A DNA stretch of 64,000 nt from Paludibacteraceae bacterium (GCA_017479885.1 JAFVBR010000001.1:81304-145303), one strand, 5' to 3'; positions 27,901-37,606 are shown, numbered from the stretch's first letter. The notes: generated by a model not told the origin, from the sequence alone. Numbers and translations are program-made.

Positions 27901-29415
27901 GTACACGTTTTCGGTATTGCAAAAGATACATGGGTCGAGGGCAAGGCATACGCCAAAGATGCCACTATCGGCATTCCTTTCCTCGGTACTGTCTATCACC
28001 TCAACGACTCCGTCACTCTCGGACTCGACAACATCACTTTCTCCAACCTCACACTCTACGACGAACTCGGCAACCCTCTCTACCTTAACGGAATTGTACA
28101 CCACGACAAGTTCAAAAACTTCTCCTACGAGATTGACGCCTCTGTCAACCATACACTCGTCATGAACCTGCCCGAGAAAGCGCAGGAGATGTTCTATGGC
28201 AGAGTATTTGGCACAGGCTCCGTCAGCATACGCGGCAATGAAGCCGAATGTCGCATCAGCGCCAATGCACGAACCGACAAAAACTCCTCTTTCTTCTTCT
28301 CAACCGCTACCGCATCAACTGCCAAAGAAAACAACTTCATCACCTTCGTTGACCACAGGCCGCTACGCAAAACTGCTGCCGACAACCGCTCCGAACAGAA
28401 GAAACCTACCACCAAAGTCTTCGTTGATGTACAAATCGAAGCCACACCCGACCTCGAAGTCGCTATTGTCATCGACCCTAAGACGGGTGACCAGCTGCGC
28501 GGACGAGGAGAAGGCAATCTCCGGTTCCAATACGATGTCAACGCCGACGACGTCAGTCTCTACGGCACATACACACTCAACTCGGGCACTTTCCAGTTCA
28601 CACTGGAAAACCTTATACGCAAACAGTTCACTATACGCAACGGTAGCACTGTCACTTTCTCCGGAGACCCCATGAACCTGCAAATCGACGCTTCGGCTGC
28701 ATACAGCACTACTGCCTCACTGCGCGACCTCTTCGGATCCGACTACAGCACTGTCGCTACCAACCGTTCGTCTATCCCCGTCAACTGCATCATCTATCTG
28801 CGAGACAACCTTATGAATCCCCTCATCTCTTTCGGTATTGAACTGCCGCAGTCTGACGAGTCCGTTGCTTCGCAAGTCAAATCTATCATCAACACCGACG
28901 AGATGATGATGCGAGAGATTCTCTATCTCCTTGTCTTCAACCGATTCTATACACCTGAATACCTCCAGAACAGAACCAACGTCGGACTCAACGAGACCTA
29001 TTCACTGCTCACATCTACCGTCACCGGACAAATCAACAACTGGCTTCGCAAACTTACCAACAACTTCACCGTCGGATTCAACATCAGAGCCGAAGGGTTC
29101 GACTCGCAGTCAAGTCAGGAGTATGAAACACAATTCCAATATACGCCCAACAACAGGCTCGTCATCAACGGTAACTTCGGGTACCGGTACAACGACCTCA
29201 GCAACCAGCCCGTATTCGGAAATCTCGATGTCGAATATCTGCTTACTCCTTCAGGCATGTGGCGGGCAAAAGCATATACGCACACCGTTGACAAATATTC
29301 ACTACGCGAGGCACACACCATTCAAGGTGTCGGACTCATGTTCAAATACGACTTCAACGGTGCCGATGCCAAACCGAAGAAGACTAAGAAAACAAAAAAC
29401 AAAGATAAAGACTGA
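24949..29415 (+). CDS. TamB-like translocation/assembly module protein
   Basis: 1488 residues from TTG 24949, chosen because it gives an N-terminal anchor (LKKAAYILLIVLACALLTLG) downstream of the promoter. The first in-frame ATG lies inside the membrane segment. The body is a very long repetitive beta-structure with many AsmA/DUF490-type strands (LDRLENANVNLHI and similar). The TamB C-terminal domain is clear: VDVQIEATPDLEVAIVIDP, LRGRGEGNLRFQYD, LYGTYTLNSGTFQFTL, FTIRNGSTVTFSGDPMNLQI. TamB-like proteins span the periplasm and help insert outer membrane proteins or move lipids. The C-terminus is Lys-rich. comM follows after 28 bases. Confidence 0.9.
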   Translation: MKKAAYILLIVLACALLTLGMLFALVQSSKVQTAAVRVLTDELSRALGTELKVDKLDYSFPDKLFATGIYIEDKQGDTLLYADTLEAHFSLLGFAKQQISFSSIDLKHAYLNAYKTGRQKADGKPEMNYDFIADLFPESDDKKQMQQVISVNNVRLDDLRLRYDDWRVTDLNADLDLYHYSKDSLHAAVNSLSLREQGGFALNDLQTEVFVNGDEADIRRLYVALPNSVISLKGSIQHNDSTPHQTTDSLNQSFFAALFDTDRLENANVNLHIDEAQVVARDISRFVPQLKNMRGKVGFNADVSGTLHDLLANNLTLSYKDKQILKGDVTFYGLPRLDTSYVHADLNDLAVNKAVIQDFISDLRGKPYLLPKNLAQLGEMHYRGIVDGRLDSLTLNGVFSSRLGNISTNGLLQADSAFTDMHFNGLVQTKRFALGKLAGNKQIGNIALKMQADAHVGDNKPLHARLNGSISSLQLLGYNYKNIFVNGDYSTDEFNGNIRINDPNLSLNADGLLDLTQELPVVNAVVKLHKLRLGPLNLSQKYADADISALVTVNASGNNPDNINGYLYIDSLLLKRTDRQLFMRQLRLLAQTGDDQPTNLKINSDFLNANLAGNYRYSTLPLTFRRLIAQHVPKALAENKRDEANNGTQLNQMEFYAYFKQLDSITSVLDLPLSLPQMPTIKGFVNEHTNQHALQLAVPQLVAGSQRFDDITLNLDNRHQQLNLGLAAYKHASDNPAGEKMGDISTLLQAIARNDSLYLDISVENTDSSRTAGTLRTATHFTQYARKPLIDCHILPTDIMIADSLWNISDSHVVYTVADTTLQMNGFRIGSDNEFVFADGLASKRETDSINIQLSNIVLDYLLEYTNVKRSISFGGAATGWATAYSLFSQPMFEAEVWMQNAKINDALLGDAHAKAMLNREQKTIDIWGAVTEQNDTIAKLDGIVKPSEKRWDLFIYPDSANLAFINHWTEGFLDNITGRGFGYVHVFGIAKDTWVEGKAYAKDATIGIPFLGTVYHLNDSVTLGLDNITFSNLTLYDELGNPLYLNGIVHHDKFKNFSYEIDASVNHTLVMNLPEKAQEMFYGRVFGTGSVSIRGNEAECRISANARTDKNSSFFFSTATASTAKENNFITFVDHRPLRKTAADNRSEQKKPTTKVFVDVQIEATPDLEVAIVIDPKTGDQLRGRGEGNLRFQYDVNADDVSLYGTYTLNSGTFQFTLENLIRKQFTIRNGSTVTFSGDPMNLQIDASAAYSTTASLRDLFGSDYSTVATNRSSIPVNCIIYLRDNLMNPLISFGIELPQSDESVASQVKSIINTDEMMMREILYLLVFNRFYTPEYLQNRTNVGLNETYSLLTSTVTGQINNWLRKLTNNFTVGFNIRAEGFDSQSSQEYETQFQYTPNNRLVINGNFGYRYNDLSNQPVFGNLDVEYLLTPSGMWRAKAYTHTVDKYSLREAHTIQGVGLMFKYDFNGADAKPKKTKKTKNKDKD

Positions 29416-29443
29416 CACCCTCTATTAGCAAATTCCGACAACG

Positions 29444-31000
29444 ATGCTTGTTAAAACCTATACTGCCGCGCTCCATGGCATCGACGCTCTGCCTGTCACC
29501 GTCGAAGCCAACACCACTCACTCTCTCGGCTGCTTGACCATAGTCGGACTGCCTGACAATGCCGTAAAAGAAAGTGAACAACGTATCCGCTCTGCCATCT
29601 CGGTCAACGGCTACAGGTTCCCGCAAAAAGGTTTAGTCATCAACATGGCACCCGCAGATCTTAAGAAAGAAGGAGCTTCGTTCGACCTCAGTATCGCTAT
29701 TGCCATTTTGGCTGCAAACGAAGAAGTGCTGACACTCCGACTCGGAGACTTCATGATGCTCGGAGAACTGTCGCTTGACGGCACTCTGCAACCCGTCAAA
29801 GGTGCTCTCAGTATCGCCCTTCGCGCCAGACAAGAAGGGCTGAGGGGTATCATTCTACCCGAATCATCTGCAGCAGAAGCGGCTGTAATCAGCGGACTCG
29901 AAGTTTATGCCATGAACAACCTGCGAGACGTGGTCAGGTTTCTCAATGGCGAACAACAGACCGAACCGCTGCACATCGATATAAATACTCTGTTTCAACA
30001 TCAGCAGACAGGTTCTGACATCGACTTTGCTGATGTCAGAGGACAGGAGAACATTAAGCGCGCTATGGAGGTCGCTGCTGCAGGTGGTCACAATATGCTT
30101 ATGATAGGCCCGCCCGGAGCAGGCAAAAGCATGCTTGCCAAACGTCTGCCCGGTATTCTGCCCCCACTCACTCTCGAAGAGGCTCTGGAGACAACCAAGA
30201 TTCATTCTGTAGCCGGTACTCTCGCCGCACGACAATCCCTGCTCACCCAAAGGCCTTTCCGCTCTCCGCACCATACCGTCTCCGATGTTGCTCTTGTCGG
30301 AGGAGGCATCAACCCCATGCCCGGAGAAATAAGCCTCGCACACAACGGAGTCCTCTTTCTTGACGAACTCCCTGAATACAAGCGCTCGGCACTCGAAGTA
30401 ATGCGGCAACCCTTAGAAGACAGAAAAATATGCATCTCGCGTGCCAAAATGTCTATCGAATATCCGGCATCGTTCATGCTGGTGGCTGCAATGAACCCAT
30501 GCCCTTGCGGACACTACAATGACCCCACACATGAGTGCACTTGCTCACCCGGAGCAGTGCAACGATATCTCTCGCGGATTTCCGGACCTCTGCTTGACCG
30601 TATTGACATTCAGGTTGAGATAACTCCCGTACCCTTTGCAGAACTGCATAAACAAGAGCAGGGAGAAACAAGTGCCGCTATCAGAGAAAGGGTTTGCAAA
30701 GCAAGACTGATTCAGCAACAACGATTCTCTGGCACTCAAGTATATTGTAATGCACAGATGAACAGCAAACAGATGAGAAAATACTGCACCTTGGACAAGC
30801 AAGGCAGCGAACTCATCAAATTCGCTATGGAGAAACTCGGACTCTCCGCCCGTGCTTACGACAGAATACTCAAAGTGGCACGAACTATTGCCGACCTCGA
30901 CCCTGCATCCACAACCGACAAACCTGTCGATATTACTCCCGCACACCTTAGCGAGGCTATCAACTATCGCGCACTCGACCGTACCGGATGGGGCAGTTAA
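29444..31000 (+). CDS. comM: ComM/YifB-family Mg-chelatase-like AAA ATPase
   Basis: A 518-residue protein. It has an N-terminal Lon-like S5 domain (EANTTHSLGCLTIVGLPDNA, INMAPADLKKEGASFDL). Walker A is GPPGAGKSMLAKRLP (about 222-236), Walker B is GVLFLDELPEY, and a cysteine cluster reads CPCGHYNDPTHECTC. ComM is a hexameric helicase that promotes branch migration when incoming DNA is integrated during natural transformation. Here it is probably co-transcribed with the TamB-like gene. A large hairpin at 31054-31111 may end the unit. Confidence 0.93.
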   Translation: MLVKTYTAALHGIDALPVTVEANTTHSLGCLTIVGLPDNAVKESEQRIRSAISVNGYRFPQKGLVINMAPADLKKEGASFDLSIAIAILAANEEVLTLRLGDFMMLGELSLDGTLQPVKGALSIALRARQEGLRGIILPESSAAEAAVISGLEVYAMNNLRDVVRFLNGEQQTEPLHIDINTLFQHQQTGSDIDFADVRGQENIKRAMEVAAAGGHNMLMIGPPGAGKSMLAKRLPGILPPLTLEEALETTKIHSVAGTLAARQSLLTQRPFRSPHHTVSDVALVGGGINPMPGEISLAHNGVLFLDELPEYKRSALEVMRQPLEDRKICISRAKMSIEYPASFMLVAAMNPCPCGHYNDPTHECTCSPGAVQRYLSRISGPLLDRIDIQVEITPVPFAELHKQEQGETSAAIRERVCKARLIQQQRFSGTQVYCNAQMNSKQMRKYCTLDKQGSELIKFAMEKLGLSARAYDRILKVARTIADLDPASTTDKPVDITPAHLSEAINYRALDRTGWGS

Positions 31001-31053
31001 ACACCCTGTTTAATAATCTGTCGGCGAAATTAAATTATAACGTTTTACGGCTT

Positions 31054-31111
31054 AACGAAGAAAACGCAAAGTCTGTATATTATAGATAACGGCTCTTGCG
31101 TTTTCTTTGTT
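31054..31111. terminator. Long hairpin downstream of comM
   Basis: Two 16-base arms (31054-31069 and 31096-31111) pair with a single G-T, around a 26-base loop. The right arm is T-rich (TTTTCTTTGTT). Confidence 0.55.
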
Positions 31112-31204
31112 ATGCCTGATTATGCCTTTGTAACAGTCGGGAACACTGTCTGGCTGTTGTTTCTTTGTCACACTTGGTCACAAAGCGATACTGCGGTGAG
31201 ATTA

Positions 31205-31308
31205 CGAAACGTTGCGAAATAAAAAGTATCCGGCAAGGACAATCTTTATTACACTGACTTTCTGACATTTAGTATATCTCTTATACAAAAATATGCCGAA
31301 AGACATGT
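31205..31308 (+). promoter_or_regulatory. Candidate operators upstream of the first metallophosphatase gene
   Basis: CGAAACGTTGCGAAATAAAAA at 31205-31225 closely matches the sequence at 45440-45460. ATGCCGAAAGACATG (31293-31307) matches ATGCCGAAAAGCATG at 45524. Both elements stand at nearly the same distances from the minus-7 box in the two regions (135 versus 132, and 47 versus 48 bases). Confidence 0.6.
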
Positions 31309-31339
31309 TTTAAATTTATAGATAATTCAAAAGATAACG

Positions 31340-31348
31340 TATATTTGC
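31340..31348 (+). promoter_or_regulatory. Minus-7 box upstream of the first metallophosphatase gene
   Basis: TATATTTGC. No TTTG stands at the usual distance upstream, which fits a promoter needing an activator. Confidence 0.5.
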
Positions 31349-31452
31349 AGGGAATAAACAGTAGTAGGAGTATAGGATTTTTATGTAGAATTATTATATT
31401 CTATTGACTCTCTGTTCATCAAAATAAAAACTAACCTTCAAAAGTTATAACC

Positions 31453-34400
31453 ATGAAAAAATTTATTCTCACATTGACAGTTGCTATAACAGCAACAACG
31501 GCATTTGCCGTAAAAACAAATGTTTCTCCCGGAACAAAAACGCTGTATGTAGCAGTGAGTCAATCTTCCGCCGGTGACACACTCGTCCTTGCAGACGGTA
31601 TTTATAACGAGAGCAGTTCGATAAAACCTGCGGCAAGATTATGCATAATGGCGGCAGACGGTGCAAAGCCTGTACTGAAAATGGGGGCAAGAATCGAGAC
31701 AATGAGTGATCTGACATTGGACGGCTTGACTCTGGAAGGAAGTACTACGGAAGCCATAAGGATGATATCCGGCGGCGTTATCTACAACATGACCATGAAA
31801 AACTGCCGCCTCAGCGGCTATACCGGCAAAACCATACGAGTGTATGACTCCGGTCAGAATAGTCCCTACATTGACAAACTTACGGTGGATAATTGCGTTT
31901 TCAAAATGGTGGCTGGAGAAAGGGCTATAGAAGCCTCGGCCGCACACAAGCAGGTGAATAACGTAAGCATAAAGAACTCCACCTTTGACGGAGGTAAGGA
32001 GGGTACAGGCAGAATACTGTATGTTTGTTCGGAAGAAGGCACAACAATCAAGTCGTGCATAGTGGACCATTGCACATTCTACAATTCCAATGACACACGC
32101 GGTATATACCTCGCAAACATAAATGGAGCGCAAGTGACAAACAGCATCTTCATGAACGCAACAGAGGTGGCTGTGAACAAGGGATTCTGTCTGTACGGTT
32201 CGGAATCCGCTATCAGCAACTGCATATCGTGTAATGCTTCGGTATACGGCTCTGGATACAGCTCTACAAAAGTAAGCAATGCCAATCCTCGTTTTGTGGG
32301 AGCCGGCGAAGGCAATTTCATGCTTTACAAGAACTCTCCTGCCGTGGGTGCAGGTACTGACGGAAGCAATCTCGGTGACCCGAGATGGGGAGTATCAACA
32401 GAGGACTACGACACCTCCGATGATCCCTATATTCCGTACAAAAAGCCGTATAGCATGGCCCCGACAACCAATTCGGTGAAGGTGCTATGGCAGATGTCGG
32501 AAGAGACACAAGCAACCGAAGCTGTGGTGAAATACGGCACCGACAAAGAGAATCTGGACCATGAGATAATATCATCCGACGGCTGGAATGTGGAAGGCGA
32601 AGGATATGTGCACGTAGTAACACTGACAGGTCTTGAGCCGTTTACACGATATTATTTCACTGTGGGCAACAACAAACAACGTTTCGACATGATTTGTTCT
32701 ACGAAGACAGCCCCCTTGCCCGGCACTGCATACCGCATTTACTCAATATCTGATATTCATGGTAACGCATGCAACAATTGGTCGAATCAGCAGGACTTCA
32801 TCTGTGCACTCAATCCTGACATAGCGCTCATGAACGGCGACTTTGTAAGCAGCAAAGGCAACGACCGCAACTGGAACAGCTATTATTTCACTCCGGGTCA
32901 GAAATTTCTGGCACAAGTGCCGGTAATGTCATCGCCAGGGAACCACGAGACAGGAGACCCGCAAGGATACCGCTGGTCGTCGTTCTACGACTATTTCCAT
33001 CAGTTCTCACATGGTACTCCCGAAGACCCGGTGACCGACCCGAGAGGAGAATCGTATTTTCACTTCGAATACGGCAACGCGGACATAATCATAATCAACC
33101 TGAACGGCGACGAGTCATCGCCTGACTTCATGCCCGGCAGCAAACAATATCAATGGGCAGACTCGATACTGAATGCCTGCACACAGCCATGGATTATAAT
33201 ATGCCACCATGTAGGAATGTGGACCACAGGTTATCATGGTCAGTGGTCGGACGAACCGAAGCAGTTTGCACCGTTGATTGAGAAATATGCAGCAAAAGGA
33301 AAACGAATAATAGCCTTGTCAGGTGACGATCACTCGTTTGAACATCTCTATAAGGACGGTGTGCATTACGTGCGTCCTGGATGCGGACGAAATGCCAACT
33401 ACAACCAGCAGAAGCAGTTGAAAGATTTCCAATACTCAATGTTCTACCGCAAGGTGTCATGCTTCTCCACTCTGGATATGGCAGCCGATGCATCAGAGAT
33501 AAACCTGACAGCATACGACTCCGTGGGAACAGTATTCTATACTTACAAGTTTTTGCACGACAACGAAGTGATAACTCCTTCGGTAGCATTTATTTCTCCG
33601 AACACTGGTACTGCAACCGAGGACTCGGTGAAACTGACATGGTCGGTGTTCGACCCTAACAAAGATGCGAAAGTGGCGATTTATTATTCACAAAGCGCCA
33701 ACGAAACGACTGCAGACGGAATGACTCTGATTGCAAAAGACCTGAATACCGACCGCCTCACATGGCAGACACGCGACATTTATCCCAAGGGACAGTATTA
33801 CGTGTATGCTGCAGTAACATCCGGCGGGAATACATATCTCGGACAAATGCCTCTTGCCATCACTCTGATGGACGACACCACTCCTCCCCCTGCACCTAAC
33901 AACCTGACAGGATATGCAGACGGAGAGCACTATGTAGTGGAATGGAGTAACCCCACAAAACCTGTTCATCTGAGCAATATGCTGGCAGATTTTTCTGATG
34001 GACAGGAAAGAATGCAGGCTGAAGAAGAGGATGGCGCTACAATGAAACTATCAGTGAGCAACAATGCATTGAAAGCAGAATATAACATAACAGGTTCATG
34101 GAAGACATCCGCTGCCAATCTGGTTTTTACGGAGCCTCTGAACATGAGTCAGACACCGACACTTTCCTTCCGAATGAAGGGAGACGGGACGAGCACTCCT
34201 CTTCGACTTGTATGCAAAAACATGTCGTCAGGACATGAAGACTGGTGGTACACCGAGGATATCACTCTGAAAACAGCGGCATGGAATGAATACACCATCA
34301 ATCTTAGAAATCTCTCTGCTTTCACCTGGTACGCCAACAGCGACACTAAGAACCAATTAGAAGGGGTGAAATGCATCTCATTCTCAATCTCAACAGGCAA

Positions 34401-34806
34401 CAATGCAGCAGGAACATTCTATCTTGACGACATACAAGTGAGTGGTGATATCAATCCGGCACCGGACTTTGCCGAGACAGTGGTTTTGAGAAAAGACGAC
34501 AGTTTTCCCACCTCTCCAACCGATGGAACAGAAGTGTATAGAGGCAAGGCAGAACGGGTGACAGACACAGGTTCAGACACGAGCAAGACCTACTTTTATG
34601 CTGCCTTCGCAAGTGATGACAGAAACAACTGGTCGGCGGCAGAGGAGACGGCACAATGGTGCACAACAGAGCCATATACAGCAATTTGCGACATCAGTGC
34701 AAGTGAAACGGTATCGGCAAAGAAAAACATACGAAACGGACACATAATAATAATGTTTCCTGACGGCAGACAATACACTTTGTTAGGACAAAACATAATT
34801 CTATGA
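31453..34806 (+). CDS. Secreted beta-helix / metallophosphoesterase fusion protein (A)
   Basis: A 1117-residue exported protein (signal peptide to about Ala19). The domains in order are: parallel beta-helix, about 25-312, ending GTDGSNLGDPRWG as in DUF4957/DUF5123-type proteins; Fn3-like, 330-420; calcineurin-like metallophosphoesterase, about 428-690; Ig-like, 705-800; galactose-binding-like beta-sandwich, about 843-996; Fn3-like remnant; and a terminal tail (KNIRNGHIIIMFPDGRQYTLLG). Metal-site motifs SDIHG, MNGDFV, SPGNHE and CHHVGM are present, but the usual GHxH is GDDHSFE, so one His ligand is replaced by Asp. The next gene overlaps it by 4 bases. It is likely a surface phosphatase or phosphodiesterase held on a glycan by the helix (inference). 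Confidence 0.8.
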   Translation: MKKFILTLTVAITATTAFAVKTNVSPGTKTLYVAVSQSSAGDTLVLADGIYNESSSIKPAARLCIMAADGAKPVLKMGARIETMSDLTLDGLTLEGSTTEAIRMISGGVIYNMTMKNCRLSGYTGKTIRVYDSGQNSPYIDKLTVDNCVFKMVAGERAIEASAAHKQVNNVSIKNSTFDGGKEGTGRILYVCSEEGTTIKSCIVDHCTFYNSNDTRGIYLANINGAQVTNSIFMNATEVAVNKGFCLYGSESAISNCISCNASVYGSGYSSTKVSNANPRFVGAGEGNFMLYKNSPAVGAGTDGSNLGDPRWGVSTEDYDTSDDPYIPYKKPYSMAPTTNSVKVLWQMSEETQATEAVVKYGTDKENLDHEIISSDGWNVEGEGYVHVVTLTGLEPFTRYYFTVGNNKQRFDMICSTKTAPLPGTAYRIYSISDIHGNACNNWSNQQDFICALNPDIALMNGDFVSSKGNDRNWNSYYFTPGQKFLAQVPVMSSPGNHETGDPQGYRWSSFYDYFHQFSHGTPEDPVTDPRGESYFHFEYGNADIIIINLNGDESSPDFMPGSKQYQWADSILNACTQPWIIICHHVGMWTTGYHGQWSDEPKQFAPLIEKYAAKGKRIIALSGDDHSFEHLYKDGVHYVRPGCGRNANYNQQKQLKDFQYSMFYRKVSCFSTLDMAADASEINLTAYDSVGTVFYTYKFLHDNEVITPSVAFISPNTGTATEDSVKLTWSVFDPNKDAKVAIYYSQSANETTADGMTLIAKDLNTDRLTWQTRDIYPKGQYYVYAAVTSGGNTYLGQMPLAITLMDDTTPPPAPNNLTGYADGEHYVVEWSNPTKPVHLSNMLADFSDGQERMQAEEEDGATMKLSVSNNALKAEYNITGSWKTSAANLVFTEPLNMSQTPTLSFRMKGDGTSTPLRLVCKNMSSGHEDWWYTEDITLKTAAWNEYTINLRNLSAFTWYANSDTKNQLEGVKCISFSISTGNNAAGTFYLDDIQVSGDINPAPDFAETVVLRKDDSFPTSPTDGTEVYRGKAERVTDTGSDTSKTYFYAAFASDDRNNWSAAEETAQWCTTEPYTAICDISASETVSAKKNIRNGHIIIMFPDGRQYTLLGQNIIL

Positions 34807-37592
34807 AACGACATTTCATCAGCAGTTTGCTGCTTTGCATAGCAGTTAATATAAGTGCAGGGAACAGGCATGTTGCTGCCAACGGGAGTATCCAACAAGC
34901 CATCGATGCCTCTTCGGCAGGCGATACCGTGTTAGTGACTGCAGGAGTGTACAACCAGTCGATTAACCTTAAAGACGGTGTAAATCTGATAGCAGAAGCA
35001 GGCACTATCCTTGACGGCACGGGACTTGACAGACGTCTGATAAGCAAAGAGGACGGCAATTGCGAGTTGCCCACCTTGATAGAAGGATTTATACTGCAGA
35101 ATGCACGCCACAACAAGCAGGGAGGAGCAGCACTTCTGGCAGGAAATATCACCATGAGGCACTGCATCATCCGCGGTTGCAGCGGTCAACAAGCTGGCGG
35201 AATACTCATCAAAGGCGATTTGGCCGAGGCCTCTGCTTTGGGAGCACATCTTGAGTACTGCATTATCCACAATTGTTCTGCTACCGGTCACTGTTGGCCT
35301 GACGCCGGAGGAGTAGCCAATTTCGACGGTATCGTAAGTCATTGCACCATCTGTAACAACTATGGTGACCGTTACGGAGGTATTCATTCGGAAAGCACTG
35401 TTGAAAATACTGTCATGTGGGGCAACCTCTCCGAGGATGGATTTGTCGATCCTGCCAACTATATCTCTGATGAGAGTTTATCAATCCGTCTCACGAACTA
35501 TGCTGACGAAGGGTTCGAAGAGGACTTCTTCACAAAACCATGGCTCAATGATCAGAACACCGCTGATTCAGGTCCCTGTTTCCGCTATCCGACCAATTTC
35601 TCAGGTGTTCCAAATACCAATGCCGAATATGCCGTAATGATAAATGCCGACTATTCTCCCTCTGCAGTTTCTCCCATTCGTGGCAAGGCAGGAGCGCTAT
35701 CCTATGAGCCGCGCCCACTTAATACGACCTCTCTCGATATCGTTGAAGACACCTTATATATTACAGAGGGGGAAGAGCACTCTCTGCATGCAATCGTTTC
35801 CCCTTATTTGGCAGACGACAAAACTGTCAACTGGTCAACTCCTGACCAATGCGTCATACTTCAACAGAACGGCAAGGTAAAAGCTCTTACTCCCGGCACT
35901 GCTTTTGTCAAGGCAGTATGTGCTGCAGGAGGCTCCGCCGACAGTACAGTTGTTATTGTAACCCCGGCTCCAGTGGTCATTGTACACCCGCAAGTCCTCG
36001 CTGCCGACTCATTATATCAAATTTCCGATTACACCATTCCTTCTTTCATACCTATGCTCATTGCCAAAGAAACAGCAAGAAAAGACTCTTCACGGCACAA
36101 CCTTCAGTTACTGGAAGAGGCCATCAGTATGCTAAAGAACAAAAACGAGCCCTACTGTCTTGTATCCAATATCAATGGTGATCCCGCCACACGTATGGCA
36201 TTCTGTTGGTTCACCAACGAAGGTGTTGAAGAAGGATGTGTGCAGATCATACGTAAAAAGAATGCCACAGCAGACGATTTCAGGCACTCATCCAAAGTCA
36301 TGACCGTAGATGCCAATATCTCAACCACCCCACCTCTGCACTATGCTATCTCTACCTCCGGCATTCTTAAAGCCGCATGTCTTGACAAAAACACTTCATA
36401 CAGATATGTAAGTCATAAGGCAGTGGCGACTAATCTACGTCCCGGCTCAGACTACTCATGGAGGGTCGGATTTGAAGGACATTGGAGCGATATAATGCAC
36501 TTCCGCACAGAAGACCATAGGCAAAAATCATTCTCTTTTGTCTATATGACCGACAGTCATCTTCAAAATCGAGAGTATATTGATGCCGCCAGACTATGTG
36601 CTGAGGCAGTCGCCAGAAATGAGAGAGATGCCCGTTTCTGTGTTTTCCCGGGCGACTTTGTTGATACAGGCACCAAAAACAACTCCGAATGGGAGTGGGA
36701 ACGATGGTTCGAGGAATCGCTCAAACCCGTCATATCCATTATGCCTATCGTTCCCACTGATGGAAACCATGACGATAGTCCTTTGCTCAACTACACTTAC
36801 CATTTCAACACTGACTCAAGTTTCAACACACAATCTATAGTTAAACCTCAATTCTCGGGTATTACATATAGTTTTCAATACGGCGAAATGCTGCTGATGG
36901 CTTTCTCAATGCAGGATTTCTGGCATGGAGACTACAGCTACGAAGATCTCACTTCCGAATATTTCTCACGTGACCTCGCCGATTGGTTCGAAAGACAAGT
37001 AAAGGACCACCCCAAGGCACGCTATCGTGTTGCTCTTGTGCACAAGAACCTTTTCTCTGGTTCTGACCATCAGCGCGACAAAGAGACCCCTCTCATGCGT
37101 CAAACGCTGCTACCTGTATTCAAAAAGTGCGAAATGGACCTCGTCCTCCAAGGTCACGACCATACTTATGAAGTAATCGGACCCGTTGATCCAGATACTC
37201 GTACACCTATTATCTCTGCCATATCAGACAGGGAAACAGTACCTATAGATTCAATCTCAAACCTTACCGGAATTCAAGGAGGAACCTACGATGTTAGCGA
37301 TGGTACTATGTATTTCATAGGTGCGACTTGCGGTGCCAAACGTTATACACCTCTCACACGACAGGAAATGGATGACGCTTTCGAAACACATCATCTTCAT
37401 AATTATTTTGACCTCTTCACTGGTATGTTCGGGCAACCGGGTCTGCCATCTTACACTCGAGTGACAATAACTCGCAAGGCTATTATTCTCAACTCGTTCA
37501 AGGTGCAATCCGATGGCACTCCCAGACTGTTCAACTCACTTAAGATTGTCCGCCACAAGCCTCATACCAAGCTTGCAGTCAAAAGCAAATAA
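34803..37592 (+). CDS. Secreted beta-helix / Big_2 / metallophosphoesterase protein (B)
   Basis: A 929-residue protein, its ATG overlapping the TGA of protein A. It has a signal peptide (MKRHFISSLLLCIAVNISAG). A parallel beta-helix covers about 20-300 (LKDGVNLIAEAGTILDGTGL, HCTICNNYGDRYGGIHSEST), followed by a Big_2-like domain at about 305-390. A purple-acid-phosphatase N-terminal-like domain follows at about 395-570 (SNINGDPATRMAFCWFTNEG), then the metallophosphoesterase from about 578. The metal motifs TDSH, FPGDFV, DGNHDD, VHKN and GHDHTYE are all intact. It is close to proteins C and E over the catalytic part. Unlike A, C and E it lacks the terminal tail, ending in AVKSK. Confidence 0.82.
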   Translation: MKRHFISSLLLCIAVNISAGNRHVAANGSIQQAIDASSAGDTVLVTAGVYNQSINLKDGVNLIAEAGTILDGTGLDRRLISKEDGNCELPTLIEGFILQNARHNKQGGAALLAGNITMRHCIIRGCSGQQAGGILIKGDLAEASALGAHLEYCIIHNCSATGHCWPDAGGVANFDGIVSHCTICNNYGDRYGGIHSESTVENTVMWGNLSEDGFVDPANYISDESLSIRLTNYADEGFEEDFFTKPWLNDQNTADSGPCFRYPTNFSGVPNTNAEYAVMINADYSPSAVSPIRGKAGALSYEPRPLNTTSLDIVEDTLYITEGEEHSLHAIVSPYLADDKTVNWSTPDQCVILQQNGKVKALTPGTAFVKAVCAAGGSADSTVVIVTPAPVVIVHPQVLAADSLYQISDYTIPSFIPMLIAKETARKDSSRHNLQLLEEAISMLKNKNEPYCLVSNINGDPATRMAFCWFTNEGVEEGCVQIIRKKNATADDFRHSSKVMTVDANISTTPPLHYAISTSGILKAACLDKNTSYRYVSHKAVATNLRPGSDYSWRVGFEGHWSDIMHFRTEDHRQKSFSFVYMTDSHLQNREYIDAARLCAEAVARNERDARFCVFPGDFVDTGTKNNSEWEWERWFEESLKPVISIMPIVPTDGNHDDSPLLNYTYHFNTDSSFNTQSIVKPQFSGITYSFQYGEMLLMAFSMQDFWHGDYSYEDLTSEYFSRDLADWFERQVKDHPKARYRVALVHKNLFSGSDHQRDKETPLMRQTLLPVFKKCEMDLVLQGHDHTYEVIGPVDPDTRTPIISAISDRETVPIDSISNLTGIQGGTYDVSDGTMYFIGATCGAKRYTPLTRQEMDDAFETHHLHNYFDLFTGMFGQPGLPSYTRVTITRKAIILNSFKVQSDGTPRLFNSLKIVRHKPHTKLAVKSK

Positions 37593-37606
37593 TCTTTTTC
37601 AAAACA

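Larger units (their letters stand above)
31001..31452. other. Intergenic region before the metallophosphatase locus
   Basis: This 452-base gap has no credible ORF. It holds a terminator-like hairpin (31054-31111), a weak 11-bp-phased motif near 31186-31206, a CGAAA pair (31205-31220), a second CGAAA element (31293-31308) and a minus-7 box (31340-31348). The leader before ATG 31453 is about 100 bases. Confidence 0.6.

Noticed and set aside
26306-28675. Several Ser/Thr-rich plus-strand ORFs inside the TamB-like gene
   Set aside because: They are shifted frames of the TamB-like gene, explained by its codon pattern.
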